A stretch of DNA of 32,665 bases from Deltaproteobacteria bacterium (GCA_031265205.1 JAISCZ010000150.1:1-32665), one strand, 5' to 3'; numbered from the stretch's first letter, positions 8,504 through 16,992 are shown. Notes: generated from the letters alone by a model not told the origin. Numbers and translations are program-made.

Positions 8504-9320
8504 GTCTTTGGCGCGGGCGGAGATTTGATTTTTTCTCCGACCGATTAGGGAAGCCTCTAATTATCGCCGATCAGCTTTTTCGTCACGTTTCGCAAAAATT
8601 TGCTTTTTTCCCAAGAATTCTTGATTTCGCTCGGCCTCACTCGGCTTCAACCGAACTCGCGCGAGAGCGAGCCTTGTTGGCGCAAAGGTTAACGCGAGGG
8701 TGAATTCTCGCCGGGCCTGTGCTAAGATTATTTAAAAGCCGTAAGGCTTGAGCTTGCCTAGGGTCTCTCGCGCGCTCGCGTGAGCGCCTTGGCGGCAAAC
8801 CCAAGCCTTTTCCAGCCCCGCGCCTATGTTGGCTTCACTCGCGCGCGCTCATTTTTCCCTTGCCGGGGAGCGCTTGGGAAGCCAATGGCGCCTTGGGTTG
8901 AGGTCAAATCCCCTTTCTTTGCCCGCGCGCTTTTCCACGTTTGGCGGAGCGAGCCTCACGAGCGCCCGCGATCCAAGACCGTCCCGCCGATTACGCGTTT
9001 GTTATTCTTTTTCATTTCGTCTCATTTGGCTGGAATTGCTTTCAGTTAGTTTTAATTTAGCTGATAGATTGTTTTTTTGTAACTTTTACATTTATGGGTA
9101 TTATTTATTCAAAATATTTTGTCGCCTGGGGAGCGTCAATCCCGCGTTTTATTATGGCGCGGAATCGCGAAGGCGCTCGTCGCGTTAAGCTTCCGTCTTT
9201 TGCTAAAGCCCTCGGATGGGCCTTGTTATCAATACCTTTTTGGATAAGTCGGCTCCGATAAGGTTCGGTATCCACTAGCAAAACCCTTGGGTATCGACTG
9301 TCGTTATGGGGAGGAAAGGC
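8504..9320. other. Intergenic stretch, nothing recognised
   Basis: No frame resembles a known protein. The sequence alternates GC-rich segments with short arginine/serine-rich open frames and an AT-rich part at about 9040-9120. A TGCTAAGAT at 8720-8728 resembles an extended -10 but has no gene placed to use it. The gene at 9321 probably has its promoter in the AT-rich part, but I cannot place it. Confidence 0.4.
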
Positions 9321-9716
9321 ATGGCTGACGAAAAAGCGACGTTGCGGGAAGGCATTTACCTGCAAACGAAAAAAAGCACCATTGGCACCGGAAGCACCGC
9401 CAAGCACGCCGAATACCGCAATTTCTGGGCTACTCTCAAAATAGGGGATACCCACGTGGAGATGGTCCTCTTGGACGATTCCTTTTTGCTCACGGGCATC
9501 AGGGAGAAATTCGCCGTGGAGGAGCTTGAGGGCTCCAATTGGCTCTTCGTGGAGCAGGGCGAGAAGAAATACGGCCAACTCAAGCCGAAGCTGTGTAACA
9601 TCTTAAATCCCGCCGCCAAGGGCGGCGCCTGCGCCGTAGCCAAGCCGGCGGCCCCCGGAAGCGCCCGCAAGAGCGCCGCGAACCCGTCAAAAAAGAACGG
9701 CTGGTGGAATAAATAG
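9321..9716 (+). CDS. Small conserved-looking protein of unknown function
   Basis: 131 aa from ATG at 9321, chosen because GGGGAGGA (9308-9315) lies 5 nt upstream; an in-frame ATG at 9306 lies before this ribosome site and is unlikely. I do not recognise the family. The N-terminal 100 residues look like a compact, beta-rich soluble domain with alternating hydrophobic residues (for example VEMVLLDDSFLL and NWLFVEQG). The last 30 residues are a flexible alanine/lysine/serine-rich tail ending in GWWNK. There is no signal peptide or membrane segment. Two cysteines (in LCN and ACAV) lie near the tail. It is followed after 9 nt by another small gene, so the two are probably co-transcribed. Confidence 0.75.
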   Translation: MADEKATLREGIYLQTKKSTIGTGSTAKHAEYRNFWATLKIGDTHVEMVLLDDSFLLTGIREKFAVEELEGSNWLFVEQGEKKYGQLKPKLCNILNPAAKGGACAVAKPAAPGSARKSAANPSKKNGWWNK

Positions 9717-9725
9717 AAAATAGCC

Positions 9726-9998
9726 ATGCCGCCTCAGCATACCCACGATTTTGTCGAAACCTATCCCGGTCTCTTGGCCGAGGGATTTGATCGGGAAACA
9801 GACCTGGCCACCTTGCAGGTCTATCTCCAGAAGTTCTCCTCGGACGAACTCATGGAAAAGCTCCTCCCCCGCTTAAGCCCTGAAGAGCTGGAGGCTTTTT
9901 TTAAACTTCTGGGCTCCACTTTAAAGAAACATTTGAGCGCGGAGGAATATCACCTCCTCTTTATCAAAGAATCCCCCGCGCGATCGCGTCAGGATTAG
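9726..9998 (+). CDS. Small acidic helical protein of unknown function
   Basis: 90 aa. Its ATG is 9 nt after the previous stop, and no clear ribosome site is visible, which suggests translation coupled to the upstream gene. The sequence is rich in E, L and K with heptad-like helices (DELMEKLLPRLSPEELEAF and a KKHLSAEEYHLLF segment). It is probably an all-alpha cytoplasmic protein. I do not recognise a named family, and the context (an unknown partner, then a long repeat-rich gap) gives no role. It could be a small regulatory or adaptor protein, but that is speculation. Confidence 0.7.
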   Translation: MPPQHTHDFVETYPGLLAEGFDRETDLATLQVYLQKFSSDELMEKLLPRLSPEELEAFFKLLGSTLKKHLSAEEYHLLFIKESPARSRQD

Positions 9999-10683
9999 CC
10001 TCATTTTTCCCCGAAAGCGACGGAAATAAAGAAAGAGTTTAGCGTGACGGCTGAAATTTCGTGTTTGTAAAATTTTAGAAAAAGCTTATTTTCGTCAAAA
10101 TTTCTTCTTATTAGTTTTTTTATGACGTAATACCCGAACCTCTAACGCTCCCATGGCCTTGGTCGGGGCTTAAGATGTCGCGGGCGCGCGCTTATTTGAA
10201 AGGGAGCGAGAACCGTCGTCTTCATCTAGATCCCCCCGCCCTCAGCCAGGTCACGCCGTCTCCAGTCATGGCGCGCCGCCCTCAGCCAGGTCACGCCGTC
10301 TCCAGTCATGGCGCGCCGTCCTCAGCCAAGGCGCGCTGTCTCCGGCCAGGCTACTCCGTCCTCAGTCAAGCCACGCAGTCTCCAAGTCTCCAGCCAGGGC
10401 GCGCGCCGTCCCTCTCTAAGACACGCTGTCCCCAAACAGGTCACGGCGTCCCTCGCCATGCCACGAGGCGCGTAAGCCTAACGCGCTCCCGCTCCAAGGT
10501 CCCCTTCAAACGATACCCACGCTTCAAACCACCCTATTTCCCCCAACCTCAGGCTGACCTTGTCCGCCCCGGTTTACCCTCCGGCGGGCTTTTGTTTGGC
10601 CTCGACCCGCGGCTTTAATCCAGTTCGGCGCTAATCTTTTCGGTTTTTTCTTCGACCCCCCAGACAACCCCCAGATAAAAATC
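9999..10683. other. Intergenic stretch with minisatellite
   Basis: The first 130 nt are AT-rich. The middle is the 20-bp repeat array at 10236-10465. The rest shows no gene. The open frame at 10175-10618 runs through the array, but its translation is proline/arginine/serine-rich repeat peptide with no family resemblance and no ribosome site, so I do not call it. Confidence 0.5.
10236..10465. repeat. 20-bp minisatellite, ~11 units
   Basis: The units follow the pattern CCGTCctCAGcCAgGcCACG. The first four alternate between two variants, so 10236-10275 and 10276-10315 are two perfect copies of a 40-bp block. Further units start at 10316, 10336, 10356, 10376 (lengthened by about 10 nt), 10406, 10426 and 10446, increasingly diverged. 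The perfect copies at the left and decayed copies at the right suggest recent expansion at one end. Confidence 0.85.
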
Positions 10684-11613
10684 ATGCCTAGAGTTCTTTT
10701 TGTGAGTCTTTTGACCGCGGCGTTCTTTCTCCTTTTCCCCGCTGGAAATTCCGCCTGGGCCCGCGGCGCCGGGCCCGCGCGGACGGGGGAAACGGCACTG
10801 GATCCGCGGATGTCCATTATCCCCTCTCCCGTGGATAGAGGGGGCCCGGGAAGGGTTATTTTAAGCGATCTGGATTTAATCCATGAGCCCGCTGGCGTCT
10901 TTGACGGCAAACCCATCTTTTTCTTCGCGACGAGGAAAGGCCTCACAGGCCTTTTTGGGGCGGATATTATGTTGGAGCCAGGCCTCTACCCCTTAATCGT
11001 CAATTATATTGACGGGAGAGGCCAACCCTTCCAGTTGAGCCAGACTTTAAGGGTTCAGGACAAGGATTATGGGACCAGAAACATCAGCGTCCCCCAGAGT
11101 CAGGTGGATCTTTCAGCCGCCGATCTAGACAGGGCCGCCAAGGAAAAGGCGCTGACCGACGCGGCTTTGGCCACGGTAAGCCCTATCAAGCTTTGGCGCG
11201 GGCCATTTCTGGAGCCCGTCAAAGCCGCCATCAACAGCTCCTTTGGCCGCCAAACCCGCATGAACGGGATTTTAAACCCGCGGCCCCACGCCGGGGCCGA
11301 TTACCGGGCCCCAGCGGGAGCCCCGGTCCAAGCCCCGGCGGCGGGAAGGGTTATTCTCGCGGGGGATCACTTTTTCGCGGGCAATTCCATCTATATTGAC
11401 CACGGACAGGGGCTTATTTCCATGTATTTCCATCTCTCGAAGATCCTTGTTTCCGAGGGCCAGGTATTGGAGAAAGGGGAAGGCCCGATTGGCCTCGTGG
11501 GGCAAACGGGCAGGGTTACCGGGGCTCACCTCCATTACGGCGTTTATTTAAACGGCGCCCGGATAGATCCACCCGCCTTCCGCAAAATGACCGACGATTT
11601 GGAAGACTATTAG
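10684..11613 (+). CDS. Secreted M23 family (LytM) peptidase
   Basis: 309 aa. Residues 1-27 are a signal peptide (hydrophobic core LLTAAFFLLFPAG, likely cleavage after A-W-A or A-R-G), so the protein acts in the periplasm. About 45-130 look like an immunoglobulin-like/beta domain, and 140-165 is a helical linker. The peptidase M23 domain occupies about 175-300: H202 and D206 (in HAGADYRAP), H250 and the HLH pair H282/H284 (in GAHLHYGV) supply the zinc site and general base, so it should be active. Family members cut peptidoglycan cross-bridges or stems. The start has only a weak ribosome site (AGATAAAAATC). It is single-gene, with repeats rather than genes on either side. Confidence 0.93.
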   Translation: MPRVLFVSLLTAAFFLLFPAGNSAWARGAGPARTGETALDPRMSIIPSPVDRGGPGRVILSDLDLIHEPAGVFDGKPIFFFATRKGLTGLFGADIMLEPGLYPLIVNYIDGRGQPFQLSQTLRVQDKDYGTRNISVPQSQVDLSAADLDRAAKEKALTDAALATVSPIKLWRGPFLEPVKAAINSSFGRQTRMNGILNPRPHAGADYRAPAGAPVQAPAAGRVILAGDHFFAGNSIYIDHGQGLISMYFHLSKILVSEGQVLEKGEGPIGLVGQTGRVTGAHLHYGVYLNGARIDPPAFRKMTDDLEDY

Positions 11614-11760
11614 AGCCTTGAGCGCTTTTACCGTGGACGCGTCGCGGAAAAGACGATTGGCCATTAAGAGCGACCGCCAAGTGGAAGGCTCTCGGGAAAG
11701 CGCCCCCCCGCGCGGCCTTGTCTTTGGCGCGGATAATCCCGCGAGCGGAGCGGTAAAAGT

Positions 11761-11925
11761 CGTTTCATGGCTAGAACCCTGATCAAGTCACCCCTTCCGG
11801 CGGTAATGGTGGCTTGGGTGGCGGCAAGGGGCGGCAAATCGGCCAATTCTTGCGCGGGCTGCGCAAGAATTTCTGGCTCAGGTCTCAGGCCATGTTGAAG
11901 TCGCTTTGCCGCCGAATTCGCGGGA
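11761..11925. repeat. Hairpin repeat element, copy A (left, outer)
   Basis: Contains the inverted repeat AATTCTTGCGC (11845-11855) / GCGCAAGAATT (11861-11871) around the loop GGGCT. Its first ~110 nt recur as copy B 171 bp downstream. Its segment from about 11820 to 11925 recurs as copy C at 18053-18159 beyond the restriction-modification genes, including the trailing TCAGGC and CGAA.TCGCGGG words. Confidence 0.8.
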
Positions 11926-11931
11926 TGTTAC

Positions 11932-12044
11932 CGTTTCTTGGCTAGAAGCCTGATCAAATCAGCCCTTTCCGGCGGTAATGGTGGCTTGGGTGGCGGTAAG
12001 GGACTGCAAATCGGCCAATTCTTGCGCGGGCTGCGCGAAAATTT
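11932..12044. repeat. Hairpin repeat element, copy B (left)
   Basis: Repeats 11761-11872 at a 171-bp offset with about 10 differences, including TGATCAA.TCA, GGCGGTAATGGTGGCTTG and CGGCCAATTCTTGCGC. The right arm of the hairpin has decayed to GCGCGAAAATT, leaving a T-G wobble and one mismatch compared with copy A. Confidence 0.8.
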
Positions 12045-12053
12045 TCATCTTAA

Positions 12054-12125
12054 GATGGAAGTGTAAAAAGTCCCGGCAAGAGGATGGCTCCCCACTGAAG
12101 GAGATGAGCAGGGCATAGAAAAATT
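12054..12125. repeat. 72-bp direct repeat, left copy (inner bracket)
   Basis: Matches 17604-17675 at 64 of 72 positions in the same orientation, without gaps. The core TCCCCACTGAAGGAGATG is identical. The two copies lie just outside the restriction-modification operon. No open frame is conserved between them, so this is a non-coding element. Confidence 0.88.
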
Positions 12126-12255
12126 GGATATCTGCCAATTTTAGGGGTGGGGCGAGTTTCCCTCACTTGCATAAAATACTCTTTCTTTGCGCAGGTGACC
12201 ATCCTGGGAGACAGCACCAGTCTTCAGAGAATATAATATTAAGATATAGTCCGAA
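12054..12255 (+). ncRNA. Candidate structured RNA with group-I-intron-like 3' motif
   Basis: Starts with the 72-bp repeat. Several foldable segments follow: AAAATTGG (12120-12127) with CCAATTTT (12135-12142); GTGGGG with CCCTCAC at about 12147-12165; CAGG with CCTG around TGACCAT at about 12192-12206. The end has TTCAGAGA (12223-12230) and AAGATATAGTCC (12241-12252), which resemble the conserved R and S strings of group I introns. The gap between these two is only about 10 nt, too short for intact P3/P8 helices, and the GACTA expected to pair with TAGTC is not exact. It may therefore be a degenerate ribozyme or a different RNA. Low confidence. Confidence 0.3.
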
Positions 12256-12268
12256 ATATAAATGAAAT

Positions 12269-14821
12269 TTACGGATTATTCTTTTCTTTAATTTCTATTG
12301 AGGCTTGTTGGCTAGCAAAAAGAATCTTGTAATCGTCAGACGTAATGACAGTATCAAAGCCCCCAATATTTTCACCCTCGTGCTTATCAATACCAGTATA
12401 ATTGAGGCTTGAATCTTCATAACGTTTAAATTTATAAACTGCGTCATTCATTAATGGTCCATTGAAAACACCAAGAGAAACGAGTAAGTTAAAATCTTTG
12501 ACATTCAAGCCAGTAACTTTTTTAAAAAGAGTTGGCTCAAGCTGAGTTATTACATCTTTAAGACAACATTCCCTATATTCAGACAAGTACATAAATATTG
12601 GGATACGTGTAGCAAATTTAATAAGTTTTTCTTGAATTTGTTTTCTCTTAGCTTTGAACTCTTTTTCTTCATCAGAAAGTTTTTTCCTGTCTTTTGATGT
12701 TAACTCTTGACCATTTTTTTTAGTGTTTTTGACATTGTCAGTAAGATTGATAATCGTTTGGATGTCTTTATTTAGAGAACGAAACCCTTCAATATTCATT
12801 AAAGCTCGCATAGCATCTTCATTGGCCAACAGCCGGGCAAGAGTTTCATTATCCACATTGACAAGAAGAGCGCTTTCCCAACGTCTGGCTAACAGGGTGG
12901 CTGATGTACCTGATACAGCAATATCAAGAATATCGCTAGCACTAATTCGTTTCATAGTGCTACCGTCATAAGCGATTACAGGTAAAAAATTAATAAAATC
13001 TTCAACTTTTCTTTCCGGATTCCTTTCACTTACATTGAGTCGGCAGCTATAATCTGCTATCAGTTTTAAGGCACGATCAAGCGCAAAATCAAATACATAG
13101 CACTCATGTTTCATAATTTGACGTTTACCACCTTCAATATCTACTTCCCAAGGACTCTGGACTCTGAAGGCTGCCTGAAAGTATGTTTCTGGAGATGACA
13201 GATTTCGTAACATGAAGATACCTGTCCAAGGCCTTACAGTCACTCCAGTAGTTAATTTTCCGCATGATAAAGTAATAGACTTCGTTTTAAGAGGATTTTC
13301 CATAGATTTAAGCACAGGCTTTAAAGCATCTACACCAATTCCAGCGCTGTTTCCAGCGCAGACATTGACTGCATAGTCATCGAAGAAACTATTAGAACGA
13401 TGATTTAATAAATTTCGCATCGCAAAGCATGAGGAAACATTAGGTAAAAACCAAAGTGTATGTGTGATAATATTTAATAACCTTTTATTTGAAAAGGGCA
13501 TTTCGGGCTTTTTAGCACCAAGAATTAGATCGCTTGTGGCAGTTTCAATATATGAACCACGAATGAGATTTAACCATTTTTGTACTTCTTCTTCATACAC
13601 AAATTTTGCTTCATCGGCAATTCCAGTAGCTGAGAAGAAGACGTTCAAATCAAATTCATTAAACATTCCTTGCGTGGCAATTTTTCTGATCTGTTCAGGG
13701 ATTCTATAGGTCATCAAAACCATACGAGGAAGAGCTAAATATGGATTCTCTGGTGGATCATTCCAATTTTTTTTAGCTCTCTGTTCATCGGAATATGTCC
13801 AATTATATACCTGATCTTCAATGAATTCACCTGAGTTTAAAGCTTTGAAAGGAGTACCAGACAAGTATAAATACCGTGAAGTAGTAATAGGCAAAAATGT
13901 TTCATTGAAGGCGTTACCAGCCTCGTCTTTTTTATATTTTTCAATATCGAGGCTGTCGTAGATATCTTCGTCTTCGATTTCAAATAATTTTTTTACGTTT
14001 TCACGCCAAGCCCCGAAATGGTATTCATCGAAAATTACTAAATCCCAATTAGTAGCATGAACCCATTCATTTTTTGCTTTTATACCTTTATATTCATTCG
14101 TTCCGAGATAATCTTGAAATGAACCAAAGCAAACAATCGGGCGTGACAAATCAGCATTTTCATGAATTAACGACGAGTTTGGGCTGATGAATTGCCATCC
14201 TGCGAAATCAACATGAGTCAGTAAATCGTCCTCCCAAGCGCTCTGTACGGCTGGTTTGAAAGTTAAAATTAAAATTTTTGTGAGGTCCATGCGTTTAGCA
14301 AGCTGATATGCCGCAAAAGTCTTGCCGAAACGCATTTTTGCGTTCCAAAGAAATTTTGATGATCTAGGCGAGTTGTTCTCTGATTTAGACTGGAAATATT
14401 GAATGGTTTTAATAACGGCTTCTTCCTGCTCAGGACGCAATCCAAAGTCATGAGTTCGGTTTTCAATGTTATCCGCTCGATTCTTGACCGCTATCCATGC
14501 GGCCCTTACATCTTCAACACCGCATTTAAACCATTCTCCATCTTTTATAAATCCCTTGAGTTGGAGAATGCGGTGAACGTTATGGTCTGTAAAAGAACTA
14601 CCATCAGGAAACATGGCTGGTTCAGAAAAGACAATATTGTATGGTTTTTTTCCACCTGGTCGTTTAATTGGATACTGTTCAGCGACACGCTTTTCAACAT
14701 CAACAGTAGTATAACCCACTTTAAGCAATCCAAGATATTCTGGATTCTTGTCTTCATAAGCGTATATCATCGGGTTTGATTTTGGACGTACGGGAAATAA
14801 ATCTCTATTAACAGATATCAT
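12269..14821 (-). CDS. GIY-YIG (T5orf172-like) nuclease fused to DEAD/DEAH helicase, restriction subunit
   Basis: 850 aa from ATG at 14821, which has GGAG 7 nt upstream and overlaps the methyltransferase stop by 14 nt; the adjacent ATG at 14824 is also possible. Residues about 18-110 resemble GIY-YIG nucleases of the T5orf172 type: IYAYE, LLKVGYT, the EKRV arginine, and a late GEWF carrying the likely metal-binding glutamate. Residues about 130-600 are a superfamily 2 helicase: Walker A MRFGKT at 163-168, DEYH at 265-268, SGTPF at 321-325, and a motif VI-like QAAFRVQSP near 570-580. The C-terminal part is helical, with a lysine-rich segment. Expected role: ATP-driven translocation and cleavage of unmodified DNA together with the two methyltransferase-like partners upstream. 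Gene is AT-rich against its surroundings, suggesting transfer. Domain calls are confident; system type is inferred. Confidence 0.9.
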   Translation of the reverse strand: MISVNRDLFPVRPKSNPMIYAYEDKNPEYLGLLKVGYTTVDVEKRVAEQYPIKRPGGKKPYNIVFSEPAMFPDGSSFTDHNVHRILQLKGFIKDGEWFKCGVEDVRAAWIAVKNRADNIENRTHDFGLRPEQEEAVIKTIQYFQSKSENNSPRSSKFLWNAKMRFGKTFAAYQLAKRMDLTKILILTFKPAVQSAWEDDLLTHVDFAGWQFISPNSSLIHENADLSRPIVCFGSFQDYLGTNEYKGIKAKNEWVHATNWDLVIFDEYHFGAWRENVKKLFEIEDEDIYDSLDIEKYKKDEAGNAFNETFLPITTSRYLYLSGTPFKALNSGEFIEDQVYNWTYSDEQRAKKNWNDPPENPYLALPRMVLMTYRIPEQIRKIATQGMFNEFDLNVFFSATGIADEAKFVYEEEVQKWLNLIRGSYIETATSDLILGAKKPEMPFSNKRLLNIITHTLWFLPNVSSCFAMRNLLNHRSNSFFDDYAVNVCAGNSAGIGVDALKPVLKSMENPLKTKSITLSCGKLTTGVTVRPWTGIFMLRNLSSPETYFQAAFRVQSPWEVDIEGGKRQIMKHECYVFDFALDRALKLIADYSCRLNVSERNPERKVEDFINFLPVIAYDGSTMKRISASDILDIAVSGTSATLLARRWESALLVNVDNETLARLLANEDAMRALMNIEGFRSLNKDIQTIINLTDNVKNTKKNGQELTSKDRKKLSDEEKEFKAKRKQIQEKLIKFATRIPIFMYLSEYRECCLKDVITQLEPTLFKKVTGLNVKDFNLLVSLGVFNGPLMNDAVYKFKRYEDSSLNYTGIDKHEGENIGGFDTVITSDDYKILFASQQASIEIKEKNNP

Positions 14822-16331
14822 CATCGATCTCCATTGGTCGAAGTAAACTTTCAATATAGGCAATTTCGTCAATAGAAATGTTGTATTTTGCATACAATTT
14901 TTTATCTGTCCAGTCTTGTGAAAAATCTTGAACTGGAACAAAAGCAAATCGGTCTTTAGTGATATCTTGGGAAATAAGAAAAGGTATTATTAGAAATCTT
15001 ACAAAATATGTCATCAAGTATTGCCGTAAATTTTGAGCTTCGACTTCACTGTCAAAACTTCCAGCTACTAAATATGTTTCCGTACAGATTGAACCAGGTG
15101 GAAGTATATTAATATTTGAAAAAATTTTCCGCTTTCCATCTTTTCCAGGATTACCAGCATGATCATAAGCAGTTTTTGCGCAAATTACCTTGTATTTGTC
15201 GATCATGTCAAGACCAACAGATATTTTGCTCCGATGAAAAAATCCGTCTCCGCCTTGCCAACGCAAAATCAAATCCCCACTATTATTTGGCCGAGTGTTA
15301 GTCGGTAACCCAAAAGGTTTCCTACTAGATACCTGATCTTTCATTAGAGGCTCTTTAAATCTTAATACCTTCTGTATTATGGGAACAGAGCGTCCATTCC
15401 GTACAAAAATATCAAATTCGTTTAATGAACGTAAAGAAGTAAAAATATTTTCTTTTGAAATGTTAGAGACTTTGCAATCTCCCGCATATTCCCTGTCCCA
15501 TAAAAAATAGCAAATCCCTCCTGCGATATCTACGCCTGGGAAGCATTCAGAAGCGTTTTCAAAATCAAAAATTTTTTTGAAATGAGTATCATTCAACATC
15601 ATTTCTCTAAATTTGTCTAAGCCCTTACCGCCCGCAAACCAGCGAGACGGAATAATCATTGTAATAAAACGAGGATTAAATTTGAGTGACTGCTCAACAA
15701 ATTTATGGTAAATAGGAGTTGCGCTTCGACCATTGCCACCATCATTTAACTGATAGGGTGGATTTCCAATTATAACGTCAAATTTCATCTTAAAAATCTC
15801 TTCTGGTTTTGTCGCGTGGATAAACTCATAAGCATGAGATTCGAGAGTATTTTCATGGTTAAACACTGATTTGCTCGCCCCACATAAAGCACATTTATCG
15901 TTTTTCCACGTATGATTAATTTGTTTATAGCGGATATTTCCTTCAGCATTGTCAAAATTTGTAATTGAGTAAGCGCTATTTGGATATTTTGAACAATATA
16001 AGCTCCGACGTGCTAATAGGGATGTCAATTCAGTTATCGATAGCCCAAATAGTTGTTTTTGAAATATATGATCAATTCGATTTTGCAGAATAGGAATTTC
16101 ATCTTCAAGTCCAACTAGTAAACGTTTAGCGGCTTCACGTAAGAATACGCCAGATTTACAGGCTGGATCTAAAAAAGTAACAGTTTTATTTTTAAATATA
16201 TTCTGAGGGAGAATATCAAGCATTTTGTTCGCAATTTCAGGCGGCGTAAAAACTTCATCACTTGAAAGATTTGCTAAACAAGAGAGGACATCAGGATTGT
16301 AATTATTTTGACGTAAATTTCTCTCAATCAT
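14808..16331 (-). CDS. Eco57I-type adenine-specific DNA methyltransferase
   Basis: 507 aa from ATG at 16331, supported by GAGG 10 nt upstream and by an 8-nt overlap (ATGATTGA) with the end of the previous gene. Motif X-like EVFTPPEIANKMLD at about 26-39; SAM-binding motif I FLDPACKSG at 53-61; catalytic motif IV NPPY at 190-193. A probable zinc-binding insertion lies between them: C147/C150 (CALC) with nearby H159, H166 and H172. The C-terminal half (about 300-507) is likely the target-recognition region. It methylates the N6 of adenine in the recognition site. It is the middle gene of a three-gene minus-strand operon and overlaps the helicase-nuclease gene by 14 nt, so the products are probably made in a fixed ratio and form a complex. 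Confidence 0.93.
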   Translation of the reverse strand: MIERNLRQNNYNPDVLSCLANLSSDEVFTPPEIANKMLDILPQNIFKNKTVTFLDPACKSGVFLREAAKRLLVGLEDEIPILQNRIDHIFQKQLFGLSITELTSLLARRSLYCSKYPNSAYSITNFDNAEGNIRYKQINHTWKNDKCALCGASKSVFNHENTLESHAYEFIHATKPEEIFKMKFDVIIGNPPYQLNDGGNGRSATPIYHKFVEQSLKFNPRFITMIIPSRWFAGGKGLDKFREMMLNDTHFKKIFDFENASECFPGVDIAGGICYFLWDREYAGDCKVSNISKENIFTSLRSLNEFDIFVRNGRSVPIIQKVLRFKEPLMKDQVSSRKPFGLPTNTRPNNSGDLILRWQGGDGFFHRSKISVGLDMIDKYKVICAKTAYDHAGNPGKDGKRKIFSNINILPPGSICTETYLVAGSFDSEVEAQNLRQYLMTYFVRFLIIPFLISQDITKDRFAFVPVQDFSQDWTDKKLYAKYNISIDEIAYIESLLRPMEIDDDIC

Positions 16332-16992
16332 AATTTTGTACCTCAGTATATGGTACAGGTGGAAATTCACGTATGGGCAGTGGAATAAATGCTTTTATTT
16401 CGTCATCGTATTCCCAACTCTGCATAAACAAATTTCTTTGCTCTCGGTGACCTTGAAGCAGTTCATCGAAACGGAAATCTCTGCGTTTTACCAAGTCACC
16501 TGTAACAAATGACCATTCAGAAAAGATAATTGGATTGCCATCTTGTGTCTTCATTGTTAAAGCATCGCCACAAAGGATATTGTGTCTAAGAATATGGTGT
16601 ATGGCTTGTCTGTATCCTTCATTGGTTTGACCCCGAAAATTGGTAGAATATTCTGCATCGAAAATATCAAATAACCGATAAATGCAATCCGCAACATTGT
16701 CAGCTAATATGTCAACCCCGTAAATGCTTGTAATTGCAAGCAATAAATACTTTTCGTATTCAAAAAGACTATTGATATAACGTTTTTTTACTATTTTCAG
16801 TTTGCGATTAAGTACTTCTGCTAAAAAATTTCCATTGCCGCATGCGGGCTCGAGAAAACGGCTATCAATGCGATAAGTTTCATCTTTAACGAGATCGAGC
16901 ATAGCATTAACTTCGCGCTCGGCAGTTAGCACTTCACCATGAGCTACAACGCGATTTTTAGATTTGACTTGTTGATGATTATTAAATTTCAT
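16324..16992 (-). CDS. Methyltransferase-like accessory subunit lacking motif IV
   Basis: 222 aa. The N-terminus RVVAHGEVLTAEREVNAML is typical of type I/Eco57I-like N6-adenine methyltransferases, and motif I FLEPACGNGNFL is at 46-57. The NPPY catalytic motif is absent; instead the protein ends with a HREQRNLF...PLPIREFPPVPY segment. It is therefore either a degenerate methyltransferase acting as a structural or specificity partner, or one half of a split enzyme. It is the first gene of the operon, and its stop overlaps the methyltransferase start by 8 nt. Its own ribosome site is poor (AAAAGA abutting the ATG). The leader upstream, of roughly 100 nt, follows a candidate promoter with CGGTTACCG boxes. 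Confidence 0.82.
   Translation of the reverse strand: MKFNNHQQVKSKNRVVAHGEVLTAEREVNAMLDLVKDETYRIDSRFLEPACGNGNFLAEVLNRKLKIVKKRYINSLFEYEKYLLLAITSIYGVDILADNVADCIYRLFDIFDAEYSTNFRGQTNEGYRQAIHHILRHNILCGDALTMKTQDGNPIIFSEWSFVTGDLVKRRDFRFDELLQGHREQRNLFMQSWEYDDEIKAFIPLPIREFPPVPYTEVQNYD

Noticed and set aside
10175..10618. 147-aa open frame through the 20-bp repeat
   Set aside because: Low-complexity proline/arginine peptide produced by the repeat; no ribosome site or homologous look.
14822..14947. Extended N-terminus of the helicase-nuclease (start at 14947)
   Set aside because: Would overlap the methyltransferase by 140 nt and encodes that gene's other frame; GGAG supports the start at 14821.
16332..16370. 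Upstream ATG for the Eco57I-type methyltransferase
   Set aside because: Overlaps the preceding gene by 47 nt and lacks a ribosome site; ATG at 16331 has GAGG and the usual coupled overlap.
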